DNA of 64,000 nucleotides from contig NBAY01000047.1 in the NCBI GenBank assembly GCA_002794775.1, positions 1 through 64,000 on the forward strand, in the 5' to 3' direction. The notes beneath the pieces are model-generated. The model was not told the origin of the DNA, ran no database searches, and saw only the letters and a program-made list of their open reading frames with translations. This document shows positions 43,644 through 56,906 of the stretch, piece by piece. Each line of letters begins with the position of its first letter. The first letter of the stretch is position 1. A program made the position numbers and the translations under genes. The DNA comes from Porodaedalea pini (taxonomy: Eukaryota; Basidiomycota; Agaricomycetes; Hymenochaetales; Hymenochaetaceae).

Positions 43644-44824
43644 CACGTAGGATGCACAATCCATATGAAGAAAAAGCGGGCGTACGTCGCCGGTGCGCGT
43701 ACTGTGTGTGCAAGTCAAGAGTCATGAGGTAGATGCAAGCAAGACGGTCACAGAACGGCGCTGTTCCGCACAGACCAGGTCATCCAGATGGACTTTTAGA
43801 GATGACATAGAAGCGTGGGGATCGGCATCGAGTGAGATAACTTGCACGATATGTTCACTCCGGCCATTCAATTGAAGGTCAGGTGAGCGAGAAGTTGCAT
43901 CGCTGCTGTTCAGTAGATATCCGCCGTGGGCATTGCTTGGCGGCATAATCAAGTCCGGCCAGCTCGTGGTCTACCCGGAAAGTAATTTGGAGAGAATATA
44001 GGAAGAGAGAGTCATATAATTTTGATCTCTTCGGCGAAGTAAGACCGTGGACTTTCCAGTCACGAACTCGATTTTACTGTAAGACCAATCATTCTGCCAG
44101 CTTCCATCTGTTTGAATGTGCTGCGAGGAAAGGCTCGAAAAAAATTCGCATGGACGCTTGCATCATCTAAGTCCGAAACCGCCTTTCTGCATAGATAGCA
44201 CCCGCCATATGTTTTCGGCGTAGGTGCCAGAGACGTCATTTCGAAGTCTCACGACCGAAGTGCGGTGTGCTTAAGAAATACTTGCAAGAGTAAAAAGTCT
44301 GGGACATGCTTGGTAGCTGGAATAGTCGGAAGGAGTTAGGGACCCGATCTTGCATGGCTCGAGTCGTGGTCTTGGTGCAAATGATCACAGTAACTCCCCT
44401 GAAGCTTTGGTGGCGATGTCAAGCATTCTCTAAGCGCAGGCCGTTGTCCATTGACTTTGCCGCCCCGCGAGATGACAAGGACTGATAGAAGTCTCAAGGA
44501 GTAAGAAATATACGAGCAAAGTCAGATTCTTTCAGTGTAAGAAGGGAGGAGAACGAAAGGCAGATACCATGCGAGAAAAGAGAATAAAATTAGCTAAGTA
44601 AGAATACGTTACGTCATTTCACCAAAAACAACCACAGTTAGCCACCGTGCAGCCGTGCCGTCGCGACGCGCAAAAGCTATACTGCGACCACGTCCTCGCC
44701 GGACACGTCGACGACAGCGACAATTTGGCCGAGGGAAATACGTGTTCACGAGCCGCCGCTGTAGAATCACCTCATCTCCAATTATCTTCTCTTTTGACGA
44801 CCGCGACGAGCGTCTCTTTTCACG
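43644..44824. other. Intergenic region
   Basis: Promoter side of cerato-platanin 2 and of DNM1. No ORF, repeat or RNA gene that I can support. Confidence 0.5.
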
Positions 44825-47584
44825 ATGGCCATGGACTCGGAGCTAATTAACCTGGTCAACAAGCTCCAGGACACGTTCAGCAACCTTGGTACGCGATTTT
44901 GCTATCGAAATACATCCAAGCTCCAACTAATGAACCTAAAATGTACAGGTGGGGAGCTGGACATGCCTCAGATCGCTGTGGTACGTGCACTTCAGACGCT
45001 CCATGCAGATAGGAAATTCTGATAATTTTATCGGCCAATATAGGTTGGAAGCCAGTCTGCGGGAAAATCAAGTGTTCTGGAGACGTAAGTGCTCTTTTAA
45101 TTTCTTTCTAGCATCTGACGGCAACTCTTAACAGTATCGTCGGACGCGACTTCCTTCCGCGCGGCTCAGGCATTGTCACCCGCCGACCACTTGTTCTGCA
45201 ACTTATACACACGACCAAGCCAGATTCGCATGGAAACTCGGAGTGGGGAGAGTTTCTCCACGTACAGAAAAAGTTCACGGACTTTGACGACATTCGGAGT
45301 GAGATTGAGCGGGAGACGTTGAGGGTGGCAGGTCAGAACAAGGGAATCAGCAGGTTGCCCATCAGCCTACGGATATACAGCCCGAATGTCCTTGACCTGA
45401 CTCTCGTCGACCTACCTGGGCTCACGAAGATCCCAGTTGGTGACCAGCCATCGGACATCGAGAAGCAGATTCGGAATCTGGTACAGGAGTACATCGGGAA
45501 GGAGAACTGCGTCATCCTCTCTGTTTCCGCCGCGAATGTTGATCTCGCCAACTCCGAGTCACTCAAGCTCGCACGTCAGGTTGACCCGCAAGGCCGACGG
45601 ACGATTGGTGTACTCACGAAGCTCGATTTGATGGACGCAGGCACGAATGCGCTCGACATCCTCACTGGGCGCATCTACCCCCTCAAACTCGGTTTTATTG
45701 GCGTCGTGAACCGCTCGCAACAGGATATCAACTCGGGCAAAAACATGAAGGACGCTCTCGACAGCGAGATGGACTTCTTCACGTCGCATCCTGCGTACCG
45801 CAACATCGCTCACAAATGTGGCACGCGTTATCTTTCGCGCACGCTCAATCAGGTGCTCATGAACCACATCCGTGACAAGTTGCCGGATATGAAGGCGCGC
45901 CTCAATACGCTCATGGGCCAGACGCAGCAGGAGCTCAACGCGTTCGGTGATGCGGCTGTCTTCGGCGATCAGAACGCTCAGGGAGCGCTCGTCCTCCGCC
46001 TCATGACACAGTTCGCTCGCGACTTCGTTGCCAGCATCGAAGGTACCTCGCTCGACATCTCGACGAAGGAGCTCTGCGGTGGTGCGCGTATATATTACAT
46101 CTTCAACGACGTATTTGGGCACGCGCTTGAGTCGATCGACTCGACTGCGGGCCTTGAGTCACAGGATATCCGGACGGCCATTCGCAACTCAACTGGCCCG
46201 AGGCCTAGTCTCTTTGTACCGGAGGTAGCGTTCGAAATTTTGGTGAAGCCACAGATCAAGCTACTGGAGGCGCCTTCTTTGAGATGCGTGGAGCTAGTAT
46301 ATGAAGAGCTGGTCCGAATATGTCATAATTGCACGAGCACGGTCAGAGTTTCATTGCGGCTTTGCTGTTTGTTGCTTGCTGACAATGACCTTCGTAGGAC
46401 CTGCAACGTTTTCCGAGATTGCATTCTCAGGTTATCGAAGTCGTCTCTGAGCTGCTTCGCGAGCGACTGGGGCCTACGTCTGAATATACCCAGAGTCTGA
46501 TCGACATTCAATCCGCGTACATTAACACCAACCACCCTGCATTTGTACAAGGCTCTGTGGCAGCGTCAAGGCAGGCTGCCTCTCCAATTCAAACGAGAAA
46601 GGCGTTGCCACAAAGAGTGCGTCCCTGAGACTGATGCTTGTTAATTATCTCACGCCTGACTACTGTCGTTCAGCCATCGTCTACGGAACCAGTAAACGGT
46701 ATCCTCTCACAAGACGACGAAGAGGACGAGAGTACTGAGAATGGCTCTACTACTGTGAGCAGCACTCGCTCCGTCTCGTCAACTGTGCACGACCGCACGA
46801 AATTATCTGCCTCCGCACCGGCCTCAGGCCACGTATCGACATCGTCCTCCTCGACGACCCGCCAATCGCGCTCTCATCATCAACACAACCACCACAATAA
46901 TCCTTCGAGGCGTGCGTCATCCACCACACCGACCATCGGTGGGAACTCGTCCACCGCAAAAGACACGTTCCTCAACTATTTCTTTGGGCAGTCAGAGAAT
47001 GGGTCCGCGACGCCGGGTGTCCAGGCTGTTTCTGGACCTGTTGGGACCGTCGGACTGTCGGCTGCCATGGTGTCGGGTGTAACACCGTCAGGACGAGATA
47101 TGACACAGTCTTCGGCGCCCACAGGCCTGATGGCGGGTAAAATGGGTCCTGATGGGAATAGCGCCGCATACGATATGAAGAGCTTGGGGAAACACATTGA
47201 AGCTGTTAGTAAACAGTCGCTAGTGGCGTCACTTCGAAACTAATTTCCCCCATACAGATCCCGACGGAGGGTGCACCCCACCTCTCGATGCGCGAGGATA
47301 TGGAAACGAGCCTCATCAGGAATCTTATTGCTTCGTATTTCAACATCGTACGACAGACAATTCAGGACCTCGTGCCGAAGGCAGTGATGCACTTCCTCGT
47401 GAATAACTCGTCGCAACAGGTGCAGAACCGGCTTGTCGCGTCACTATACAAGCCCGATATGTTCCAGAGCCTGTTGAACGAGGACGAGACGATTGTTGCG
47501 GAGCGCGCACGCGTGAAGGCGCTACTTGATGCTTACAAGGATGCGTTCAAAACGCTCTCGGAAGTGAACCTCAAAGCGATATGA
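44825..47584 (+). CDS. DNM1: Dynamin-related GTPase Dnm1 (mitochondrial/peroxisomal fission)
   Basis: Exons 44,825-44,888, 44,949-44,980, 45,044-45,084, 45,135-46,341, 46,398-46,616, 46,674-47,204 and 47,258-47,584; introns 50-63 bp; 806 residues. G1 GSQSAGKSS spans an intron, G2 is in VTRRPL, G3 is DLPGL, G4 is TKLD. The middle domain follows. A Ser/Thr/His-rich insert of about 150 residues carries a KDTFLNYFFG motif, and the C-terminal GTPase effector domain closes the protein. That motif and the absence of PH and Pro-rich domains point to Dnm1 over Vps1. It assembles as rings on mitochondria and peroxisomes and constricts them using GTP. Starts M-A-M-D; the second ATG is equally possible. 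Confidence 0.93.
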
Positions 47585-48234
47585 GGTTCTATAGACCCAA
47601 TGAGCTTGGCGAGGGAGAAGTACTGTGACACACACGCAACATAAGTTTGGATCGTTATACAATGTTACCCCACCTCTTCCTTTGGTCTGCAATTGCAAAA
47701 AAAAACACTCTACGAAACGATGGGTTACAGTACTACTGGTAGACTTTGTGATTGCTTATTTTATGATTTCATGACAATAATTCGCTTTTCACTCGGCCAT
47801 TATGTACTTAGAAGAGCCAATTTCCATCGAAAACGATATTTTCGACAATCTAATATGTACAACAAAACTAAACACTATTGCAGGACAGGAGGGGGTTGGG
47901 GGATGTGTAGTCGACAGAGTCCCTGGGTAAGCAAAACAAACAAGTGCGATATACAGAAATATACGAGTTGCGGTAACAAGTAACTAACAGGAAGTGTGAG
48001 TACGATTCTACGACGGGGCGGCCTCGACCTGCATTCCTATACAAGCGTCGCTGCTCGGAGATAAAAGGCATCGTGCGACGGAATGTTTGAGGTCCGGACT
48101 TATAAATTAATTAGATGCAGACCTATGGACTTTTCAGAACGCGTAACGAAGACATAGATGGGCGCATCAGTAGCGGGGTCATGTCATATCGTGACGGAAG
48201 TCTTGAAACTTGAGAATGGAGTTCGTGATAGGAA
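47585..48234. other. Convergent 3' spacer
   Basis: Between the ends of DNM1 and the BCS1-like gene; AT-rich around 47,700-47,880. Nothing else seen. Confidence 0.5.
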
Positions 48235-51200
48235 TTAAGTCGACGAGACGGCTTCGGATGTCGTCTCAGTCGTCGTCTCAGTCGTGCTGGTTTCGTTGGT
48301 CGAAGTCGCCGCGTCCTGCTTCTCGGCGGCGGGCGTGCTGCCCTTGACGTTGACCCATTTCTTCGAGGCCTGCGCACTAGCAACCTCAGTGGTCGTCGCG
48401 GCGTCGACGAGCTTGTCGACTTCCTCGTCGGTCGTCATGCTGTCTTCTGTATCAGCGTCGATGCCGGACCCTTCATAGTCTGATACGTTCGGCGACGAAT
48501 CGCTTGAGAACGTCGATGTCGTTGGCGGGGACGAAGAGCTGGCCGACGACGCGCTCTCATTAGACTCCGCAGCAGCAGCAGCTGCCGCCGCCTTCTCGAT
48601 CGACCGGCGCTCGGCCCTCAGAGTCTTCTGAGAGTCCTTCTTAGAGGCCTTTTCTTCTTTCTCGGCTTTCTGCTTTGACAGTCAGCCATCAGAGATATGA
48701 GGAAGGGTAGGGCGAGGATGAACACAGACCTCTTTAGCCGCTTTCTCCTTTGCTGCCTTTTCCTCGGCTTCTAACGCCTCCTTGGCCTCTTTCTATATAG
48801 ATTTACCAATCGAACCTCGGTGAGCACTCACGTTCTCCCGATAAAGAAAATAGTGAATTAGACTCCGCACCTCCTCTTTTTCCTTCTTGAGTTTCGCCTT
48901 CGTTTCGCGTTCCTTGATTATCCTTTAGAAGAAAAGAAAAAAGGGCAGATAATCGATATCAGTATACGATCGGGCTTATCGATGGGGTATTTGGGGACGG
49001 CCGCGACACAGCCGAGACGACACTCACCACTCGGCGACTTCATCGACGCACTCACGCGGACGCGTCTTGTTCTTGAGAAGATAGCCCTGCAGGCTTGCAA
49101 CCTAAAGATACACGCATCCAAGATACCAAAGTAGAAAGAAAAGAAAGGTAAATGAAAGGTAAATCTCAATACACTGCTTCTTAAGACGCGCATTGGCGTG
49201 GGGTGTGTACGTACGCTCATCTCATCTTCGGGGATCTGCTCCGCGAAGCGCTTCGCGAGCTCGTTGATCTCCTCCTCTTCGAGGACCGGCACTGCGTGCA
49301 CGGACACCTTGCGCTTCATGCCCGGCACGTTCCGCGTCCCCGCGTCCGTGCTTGCGCCGGACCCGGTCTTGCCCTTCTCGCCCGCTGCTGATGCGGCGGC
49401 AGCAGCAGCTGCGGAGTCCGCCTTCTCTTTCGCGGCGCGCGATGGGAAGAAGCATTTGAAGATACCCTCTGCTTGCCACTTGGATGCGTTAGTGAAGTTC
49501 ACCCATACGTCCATGCGTCCCGGGCGACTCAGCGCTGGGTCAAGACGATCAATATGATTCGTCGTTGCGAATAGTAACCTTTAGTATGCATGAGTCAGAG
49601 TTGCCTTTTACTTAGGAGAAATAACAAGTCGCACCTGCCCTCCGCAGCCGCAACTCCATCGAGCCCATTTAGCAATCCGCTCAGACTGAGCGTTGAACCG
49701 TCCGAACTGCTGCTGCTGCTCTTGGAGGAACTGCTCTCTGACGAGGAAGAAGACGACTCTTTCGGGGTACCGGTCGATTTTTCGTCACGGGAGACTGACC
49801 GCGTGAATGCCGCGTCCAGATCTTCTAACAAAAGAATGCATCTTGGAAGGATTAAGTCAGCAACGAATGCAAAGGAAGAGAAAGAATTTGCATACCTTGA
49901 TGGTACCCCACCCATCAGGGTCGCTAATGTGTTGTCGCTCATTCTTCGAAGTTCGATGTATGAGCCTTACATATCAGGAACCCAAATACAGGGTACATAC
50001 CCTTTCGACGAGAGGCTCACGACATAGATGTCTAGACCAAGTTCTCCCGCCAGCGAATGAATAAGCGAAGTTTTGCCGCTGCAACAAAAACATCAATCAG
50101 TCCGACTGCGCGCACATGAATACTTCGAAGCACCGAAGTGGAACTGACCTGCCCGGAACACCATGGAGAAGATACCCTCGGCGGAACGGGATACCTGGAT
50201 TGTTCGAAGTTCAGCGCTCTGATCGAATTCTTCTTTCTTTCCCCAGTGGCGGGCGGGATCGCATTAATCAATCGAAAACAAAGGACTGACCTCTTTCGGC
50301 GTACCACTCTTCGGAGCGCAAAAAGTCACGGCAGTCTGCGAGGAGCATGTCCTTGACGCCCGGCTCGAGGACGATGGAGCTCATCGGGCGTTTCTGGCGT
50401 GCGCCGTTCCAGCGCCAGCTACCGTACCTGCTTACGATGCGAGCCAACCGGATCAGCAAAGATTTCAAATGAGACTGTAACTTTTTTCTGCATAAAATAC
50501 GTACGAGTCTGCCATAAAGATGTGCACGCGGTGCTCGGCATCCTTCTCGTACTCTCTCTTCGCCTCGAGCACGAGTTTCTTGAGGATGTTGTTATTCCGT
50601 GCGATGACGCTATAGCGCAATGTGAGAAACGAAGATAGCATTGTATGTCACGGACTGTACGTACCTAACGGCGAGCTCGGCGTAGCCGTGATACCCATGA
50701 GACTTTTTGCTACGTGTTATCTGTAAAGAAAGAAAAAATGACACGTGGTCAACGGCGTTGTGGGAATATGTCATAAAACTGTAATATCGTACTCGGAGCC
50801 AGTGTCCACGATAATAGATGGTGTGCGTCGTGCCTGCAAATTAATAGATTTCAGCCATGCAACCCCCGCATAAGTTCCATCCCATCTGCTCTCACCAAGG
50901 CTAGGCATGAACGCGACCTTTCTTTTCCGGCGACCGTGCACGAGTTCGTCGTCGTCCTCGTCCTCGGTATCCTCTTCCTCGAGGTCGCCGGTCGTCGACT
51001 GAGTCATGCTCGTGCGCCCGACGCTGCGCGTCGTGATCTCGAATTCGCGACTTTGACCCCATGCAGGTTGCTGTATGTCGAAAGAAAGAAAAGGCGTGTG
51101 AGTTAATCGCCGACTTTAGCTCCTCGCCACGCGCCACGTGCTTCGATAACTCCGACGCGACTCGCCTCGGAGCACGGCGCGAGAGCTGGGGAGCTAGGCT

Positions 51201-51740
51201 AATCCTGACGACACGAACCTTGGACAACCAGTGCATGAGCCTTTCGAAGCGCGTCAGTACAGCGCATACATCGAGCTCAGAGAGTTCAGGGGCACATACC
51301 AGTCATACGGGTAGTCTTCTTGGCTAAAGTGCGCGGTCAGGAAGAATGCTGCGGAACAGTGGAACCGTCAGTCTTCGCACTTCCTTTGACTCGTTATTAA
51401 AGGTGGCGGAGAAGGCCGTGAAAAATAGCGCAGTCGGGGTTCATCCGCCGAAGTATGATGAAGGGTGGTGAAAAGTGAAGACCCGAAAACTTACAGTCGA
51501 CGAATCCATTCCACGCAGTCTTCGACACGCGCCGCGCCGTCTCTACAGTCCCACCGATGACGACCCATTTCTGCTCAACCCAACAGACAAGGCAGTAAAA
51601 GAGAGTGATAAAAGCAAGCACAATGAGCACGATGGATTTTAGAAAGTCGTTCGTGGCGCAAGCTCAAGCCTTACAAGAGTGTCCTGGATGTTGTTCGAGC
51701 CCATCCCGAGCGGGGAGAGCACGGTTCTGAGGAGATCCAT
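48235..51740 (-). CDS. BCS1-like AAA ATPase with long charged C-terminal extension
   Basis: Eighteen exons from ATG 51,740 (51,675-51,740; 51,495-51,570; 51,300-51,348; 51,219-51,240; 50,896-51,070; 50,793-50,833; 50,665-50,720; 50,505-50,609; 50,291-50,427; 50,149-50,194; 50,001-50,078; 49,896-49,943; 49,635-49,841; 49,215-49,578; 49,028-49,101; 48,871-48,922; 48,730-48,792; 48,235-48,672) give 698 residues. The BCS1 N-terminal domain (VETARR, SREFEITTRS) precedes Walker A GVPGSGKTS, Walker B ILLLEDLDAA and the second-region FATTNHIDRLD and RPGRMD. A Ser-rich insert follows Walker B. After the AAA core come about 250 residues rich in Lys/Glu/Ala, then Ser/Thr. Yeast Bcs1 moves Rip1 across the mitochondrial inner membrane, but Agaricomycetes have many paralogues, so location and client are open. 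Confidence 0.88.
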
Positions 51741-54700
51741 GTTGGCAGCGTGCGTTGGGCTCAGTCCAGAGAGGAGGGAAGACACAGGAGGGAGACAAGA
51801 GGGTCTGGCGGAGCTCGTGCTTTATATGTAAAGTAAGGCGGATCGGCAAGTACGCGAGGACTCGGACGCGCCAGGTGTTAGGTCAGGTTAGTCAACTAAG
51901 CGAAGCCTCGTGCCGGATGGAATGTTCTGACGGACAACGCTGCGGGCACTCAGTAGGCCTGCGGCAGCGGCGAGGTCTTTATGGGCAGTCCAAGAGCAAG
52001 ATGCGTACTGCGCGAAGGCTCTCAAGCCTACGCCTCTGCCTTTATTTATATACTCTGACTGATGAGCCGAGCCTACGGCAAGAATAATACATGATATCTG
52101 TGCTGGGGTTACCCAGTCAAGATGAAAATAAGTAGATCGGGTCCGGTATGTCAGGGTCCCTTGTACGTAGCCTGCCAGTCATTACACAGATAAGCACATG
52201 GTTATTAGAATATCATCCCTTTTCTGATCCATTTGCCATATCGTGCATCGTGCAGGCAAGCTTGTACATGTAAATTTTCACCCCGTACGGTCTAGCACGC
52301 AGTGGCGAGTAGACACTTTTGCGTACATCCTTTCCCTGTAGGATGTGTATGCTTCCGTGAAGGCCGTGTGTAAGACAGGCTACCACTGGGGAACGCCCCA
52401 TGATGTGTGGCGTATCCTTTGTCTTGCTATACGTTATCCAGACATCCGTCCCATCGCTCGGCTGCTCCATCCCTGTGGCAACTAGTTTCGCTGCGAAAAT
52501 AGGGATCGCCGATGGTGCGTCGGACCGCCTTGTTTACTTCTAGCCCAAGAAGCCTAGCATACACTTTTACCTTCCCAGCCATAAGCCAGTAGACTACAAA
52601 CTTCAGAACAAAAGTAGTTCTGAGATCCCCATAAGTCTGAGAAGCCGCCGATAGAAGAGGTGCACTATCTTCCTGCTGTATCAAAGTCAAGGTTCTGGAA
52701 AAAAAAAACATAATCGGGCAAGGTTCAGCAGCATCCAGACAGTGGATAAGAAAAGACCCGATTCATGTATCAGCAGTCGACCCTTGTTGCACGTTGAAGG
52801 CACCTTCGACAGGAAAACTGTGCGATCGCCTTCCCGTGATGCCTCGGCCGAAAATCAATTGCGCCGTGGCCTGAGTCCGCAATTCCGCACTCCGATTCTC
52901 TCGAGTGTGAGACGTCAATTAGTAGTCCATAGACAGAGCAAGCAGCTTGAACTCCGAGTCCGCGGGCTACGATAAGAAAATAATGTTCTTGCGCGCGCAT
53001 CTGTAAGTTGCTATGCAGCACAAATACGGCCCGTGGATCGTGCGCTGTCTAATCACTTCCAGAGCGCATGAGCGCCAATACGTGGAGTTCTAAACGCGCC
53101 TGACTCGAAGTGAGCTGACGTACTATGAACAAGTCATAATCTCTCTTGGGAGCCGATGAGAAAGAAGATGCACTTTGTTGCACCGGGAAACACGTATCAT
53201 GACTTCCTGCTCGTTCCCGCTGCCAGCGGCGCAGCTTCTAGATGGTCTGAGAATAAAAACGAGTCTGGAAAAAGTGAAGCACATGTAGTCAATGAGCACT
53301 GCGCACATTTTTTGGCATTCTGTCTTTCGTAAAAGCAATAGCTCAAGGAAGATCATTGCACAAAATTCACGCACGAACAACTTTCGATGTCGATGCTTCC
53401 GCTCTGACCGATTGTCCGTCGGAGAAGGAGGATTGGGGTTCCGGCAGACCGCCAGCTCCATTCGAATACCCCCACGACCTAAACCAATGGCATGTCTTTC
53501 TCGGACCGGGCGCACCGAGAGAATTTGCACTCGAGATCTTCTACGGACTGGAGCGTCGAATGCTCCTTAGAGTCATTTAAACGCCACCGAATAGCGCCCG
53601 AATGCACGTTGTCGACGTAATACAGCCGCAACCATTCGATCATCGAAAACCTAAAATTGCTCAGCATGGGCACTTAGGGGAATATGACGTCCGGAGGAAG
53701 ACGAAGCAGAAGCTGGCATGCCGTCAGGTGCTGAGCGCATCGCAAAGACCAAGACGACATCTGAGAAAACACCGTCCGTGGGATCCCGTCCTTTGCAGAC
53801 ACAGCCCTAAGGGTATGCACGAGCCTCTACAGGAAAGAAGAAACGGAGCGAGGCGGGAGTTCTTGGCGGTTCTGCACTAGAATCCTCCACGACGAGTCAA
53901 GAAGTTGCCTGGAGAAGGCAACTGTCGGGAGCATGTAAATTGAAGCCCCTCACAAGGTATCGAGAAGAGACACGTACGAGATATATTTGGATAGAGTGCT
54001 AGTGCACGCTGAAATGAGTTGACGTTTAGGAGTCTAGGAAGTCGGAAGCAGATGAATGGCTGGATATCGACGGACACAAAATGAATTCCATTTCCTTGGA
54101 CACATCAACCCAATCACAAACCAAAGACACTGCCGCGCCCCATCAGGCGCAACATAAGAGACGAAGGAACGCCCATTATCTCATTCAGGCTCATAGCGAT
54201 CACGGAAACTCGCAAACGGCCGCATAATGGGCCGGAAACATATTCTGCAGATATGGACGATCATTCAGAGGAACACATGAAAGCATACACTCAATCGATA
54301 CGGCAGTGCAAACTGGACAGCAGCGCAGTCTTTAATCCAAGCACGCAGCAGGCAAGCGAACAGGGTCGAAGTCCGGCGGAATTAGCCCCTTCTCCTCAGC
54401 ACACCCCCTCCATCGCAGTAGATGTCAGACCGGGTCGGGCGAAGATATATAAAATGAAATCAGTTGAGTAAGAACGCATGCCACCCTTGAATACACTTCA
54501 CTGAGGATATAGGAGCCGAGGTCCTATGAGTCAAGGGTCCCACATACGCGCTGCAGGTAGACAAAACCCTTCAGACAGCTCGCAGAGAGGAGGTGGTGGT
54601 GGTTGAGAAGAGAGATAGGGAAAAAAATGAAATTGCAGCGAAGGGGGCGCATATCGATCGCATCTAGGACGCAATCGATGGGCCCAAATGGTAACCCGTC

Positions 54701-55748
54701 TGTAGGGCCGGCCTTCTCGTGTCTACACGAGATTTGAGCACCACGTGATGCCCCGTTTATAATATCTGCTACCTACTACTAACAGATCACCAACCGCATA
54801 GGAACCGGAACGAAACAGAAATGCAACTACGTAGAGCGTGAATACTGGGGTTCGATAATTGGGGACGGTGATGCCCCGGGTGCAACGATGGATTGGATAC
54901 GCAGCGGCAGAGGCCAACATAGGCTCTACTTATGAATAAGAATGTCCCGGGGGAAAATAATATAAAGCGCCTATAACTGAAAGTAGACTGGTATCACTTC
55001 GCCTGTTGTCTACACAGTATACCAACGTTTGCCCTAGTCCGCTGGCACCATGCAAACGATGACTTGCACACCTAGAGTCTAGATCTGTTCCTAAAAGTCC
55101 GACTCCAATAACTCATTCTCTTGCAAAGCACGCCTCTTAACACACCACGCTTTGACGTAGATAAACATCGTTGAGTCGCACATCCTAAACACTGGATATG
55201 CAATATGGGTGGTTTGGTTCATGCCAGTAGTAGTGGCGTGTACTAAGAATCTATATCTAACATAGATAGGCATGAAAGGATCAGGATGATTGTCCGTCCT
55301 CTACGAGGTTCGACTGACAACCGAGACCTCCGAGGGTCTAGACGAGTCGTACCGCAGTGGTCATAGGAAACTCGTTTCCTCGGAAAGTGCACATGCCCAT
55401 CTGCTCAGAACCTCAGGTCACGAGCGAGTACATCTACAAGTCCGTGGCAGACTTTGTCAAGTGCTGGCACAATGCGGATGAGACCTTGTTCCATGAATGT
55501 ACAGAAACCCTGGATGGTGTCTCGAGAAGCGAGGATAAAGGCACCATGTAATGAACGCATTTGAACTTAATAATTGAAGTTAGATTCGATAGACGTAAAA
55601 GTATGAAACGTCAGATAAGATGAGACGGGGGTACGTACGAAGAAACACCTGACAGCAGAGCGCGAGCTTCGAAAATCTTCATGTAGCATCGCCACGTTCT
55701 ACCACAGAGAGCATGATGGCGTATATCTCATCCCCGACTCTCACCCGC
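51741..55748. other. 4-kb region without a supported gene
   Basis: Several ORFs of 60-95 codons lie here (for example 52,427-52,711 minus and 53,292-53,570 plus). None shows a domain, paired splice sites or a repeated family pattern, and most begin with non-ATG codons. No transposon ends or RNA genes seen. A short GGTGGT run lies at 54,590-54,606. Small or lineage-specific genes cannot be excluded. Confidence 0.5.
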
Positions 55749-56628
55749 CTAGTCCATACGCGACCCCTGTGGTGGTCTACGAGTGCCCATCTCGATCTCT
55801 TCAGCGTCTGTTGGACCGGAGATGGTCTGTAGACCCTCACGCATCTCACGACGCACACAGAGCTGCTCCGCAACAATTACTGTACCCGCAGCTCCTGCCG
55901 CCATGACGAGCCACACGAATAGTGATGAGGGTAGTGCGCCGGAGTAGTAGGTCGTGAGCACAAGGTGCACCAACAGAAGTGTCAAAGTGAAATCCAGTAC
56001 AAGTCGGGGACGTCGGACGAAGGTGTATAGATAGAAGACGCTGCGCAAGGTCGAAATTTCGCTTAAACTAAGAGCAACTCGAGACTGAGGAAATAGGATA
56101 GACGCACTCTGCACCAGCAGTCACCGTCCAGCAGAAAGCAATTACCCAGCCTCGAAGCGGATCTGTTCGTCCATCCCACTGATAGTACATGTTCCCATCC
56201 TTGAAGGGATCGACCCAAGTCCCAGTGCCGACTTTCTGTCCGCCGCTGTAGGCGCCCCGGAATACACTCCATCCCCGCCGATCGTCACCTTGAAGACCAT
56301 GCGCGGTTGGCCAACCGGCCATCTCTCTCCAGTCCATCACCATGCCTGTAAGAGTCAATTAAGTGAAGTGTGATTTTACGTAAGTATGCTCACCGACGTT
56401 CATAGCGCCGCCTTCGTACATGAGCGCATTGGGCTCTGCAAACACCCAGAGAAGTGGAGGTATTAGGAGTGACAAAGTCAAATAGTGTAAGGCTTGTAAC
56501 GAAACGATCTTGTTTGATGCTGGGTTAATTGACATGTCTCGCATTCGACAGAGACAAAGACCGCGTACTTGTGAGATGATGAGCACGGGATCCCAACCCA
56601 GCAGTGCCCGTTGAGTTTGCCCAGACAT
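55749..56628 (-). CDS. SYS1: Sys1, Golgi integral membrane protein
   Basis: Exons (minus) 56,569-56,628, 56,394-56,508, 56,108-56,345 and 55,749-56,040; introns 60, 48 and 67 bp; 234 residues. It opens with the family's WDPVLIISQIVSLQALHYLT, followed by a first membrane segment, YEGGAMNVG and a loop with DWREMAG. The C-terminal half has FYLYTFVRRPRLVLDF, LVLTTYYSG and two more membrane segments, ending near AEQLCVRREM. Sys1 resides in the Golgi membrane and recruits the Arl3 GTPase for vesicle tethering. The luminal loop (about residues 72-115) is longer than in animal Sys1. Head-to-head with the peptidase gene. Confidence 0.95.
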
Positions 56629-56906
56629 CCTCTGCGAGATTCCAGAGGATTTGATTAAGATACCACGTGCTGTGCGTCTCTACAGGCCGACGGCGTTCCT
56701 GCTCGCCAGCAGCGACGTCTTGGTGGGCAGAAACGGTAAACGAAGCAAGTTGCTCCCGTTCATTGCGTTCAAACCGCAGCTTCGTCACGTCACGCTCCGT
56801 CTATTACCACGCGCCTCGTCCAACCAGAACTCGCTGTCATCCAGCTCGTTACTGTCGCCGTCAAGTGCTTCTCACTGGCGACGACCAAGAGCATAGCGTC
56901 TGGAAG
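56629..56906. promoter_or_regulatory. Divergent promoter of SYS1 and the dipeptidyl aminopeptidase
   Basis: 278 bp between two start codons facing away from each other. No clear TATA box. Both products act in the Golgi/vacuole system, so shared control is plausible but unproven. Confidence 0.5.

Noticed and set aside
53292..53580. Overlapping small ORFs as a gene
   Set aside because: Two frames are open by chance in GC-rich sequence, no splice pairs or domains; the longer-looking one begins with a non-ATG codon.
51741..55748. Hidden transposon in the gene-poor 4 kb
   Set aside because: No terminal repeats, no transposase or retro motifs and no repeated segments were visible on reading both strands.
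56651..56896. ORF between SYS1 and the peptidase
   Set aside because: Lies entirely in the short divergent promoter and shows no family resemblance.
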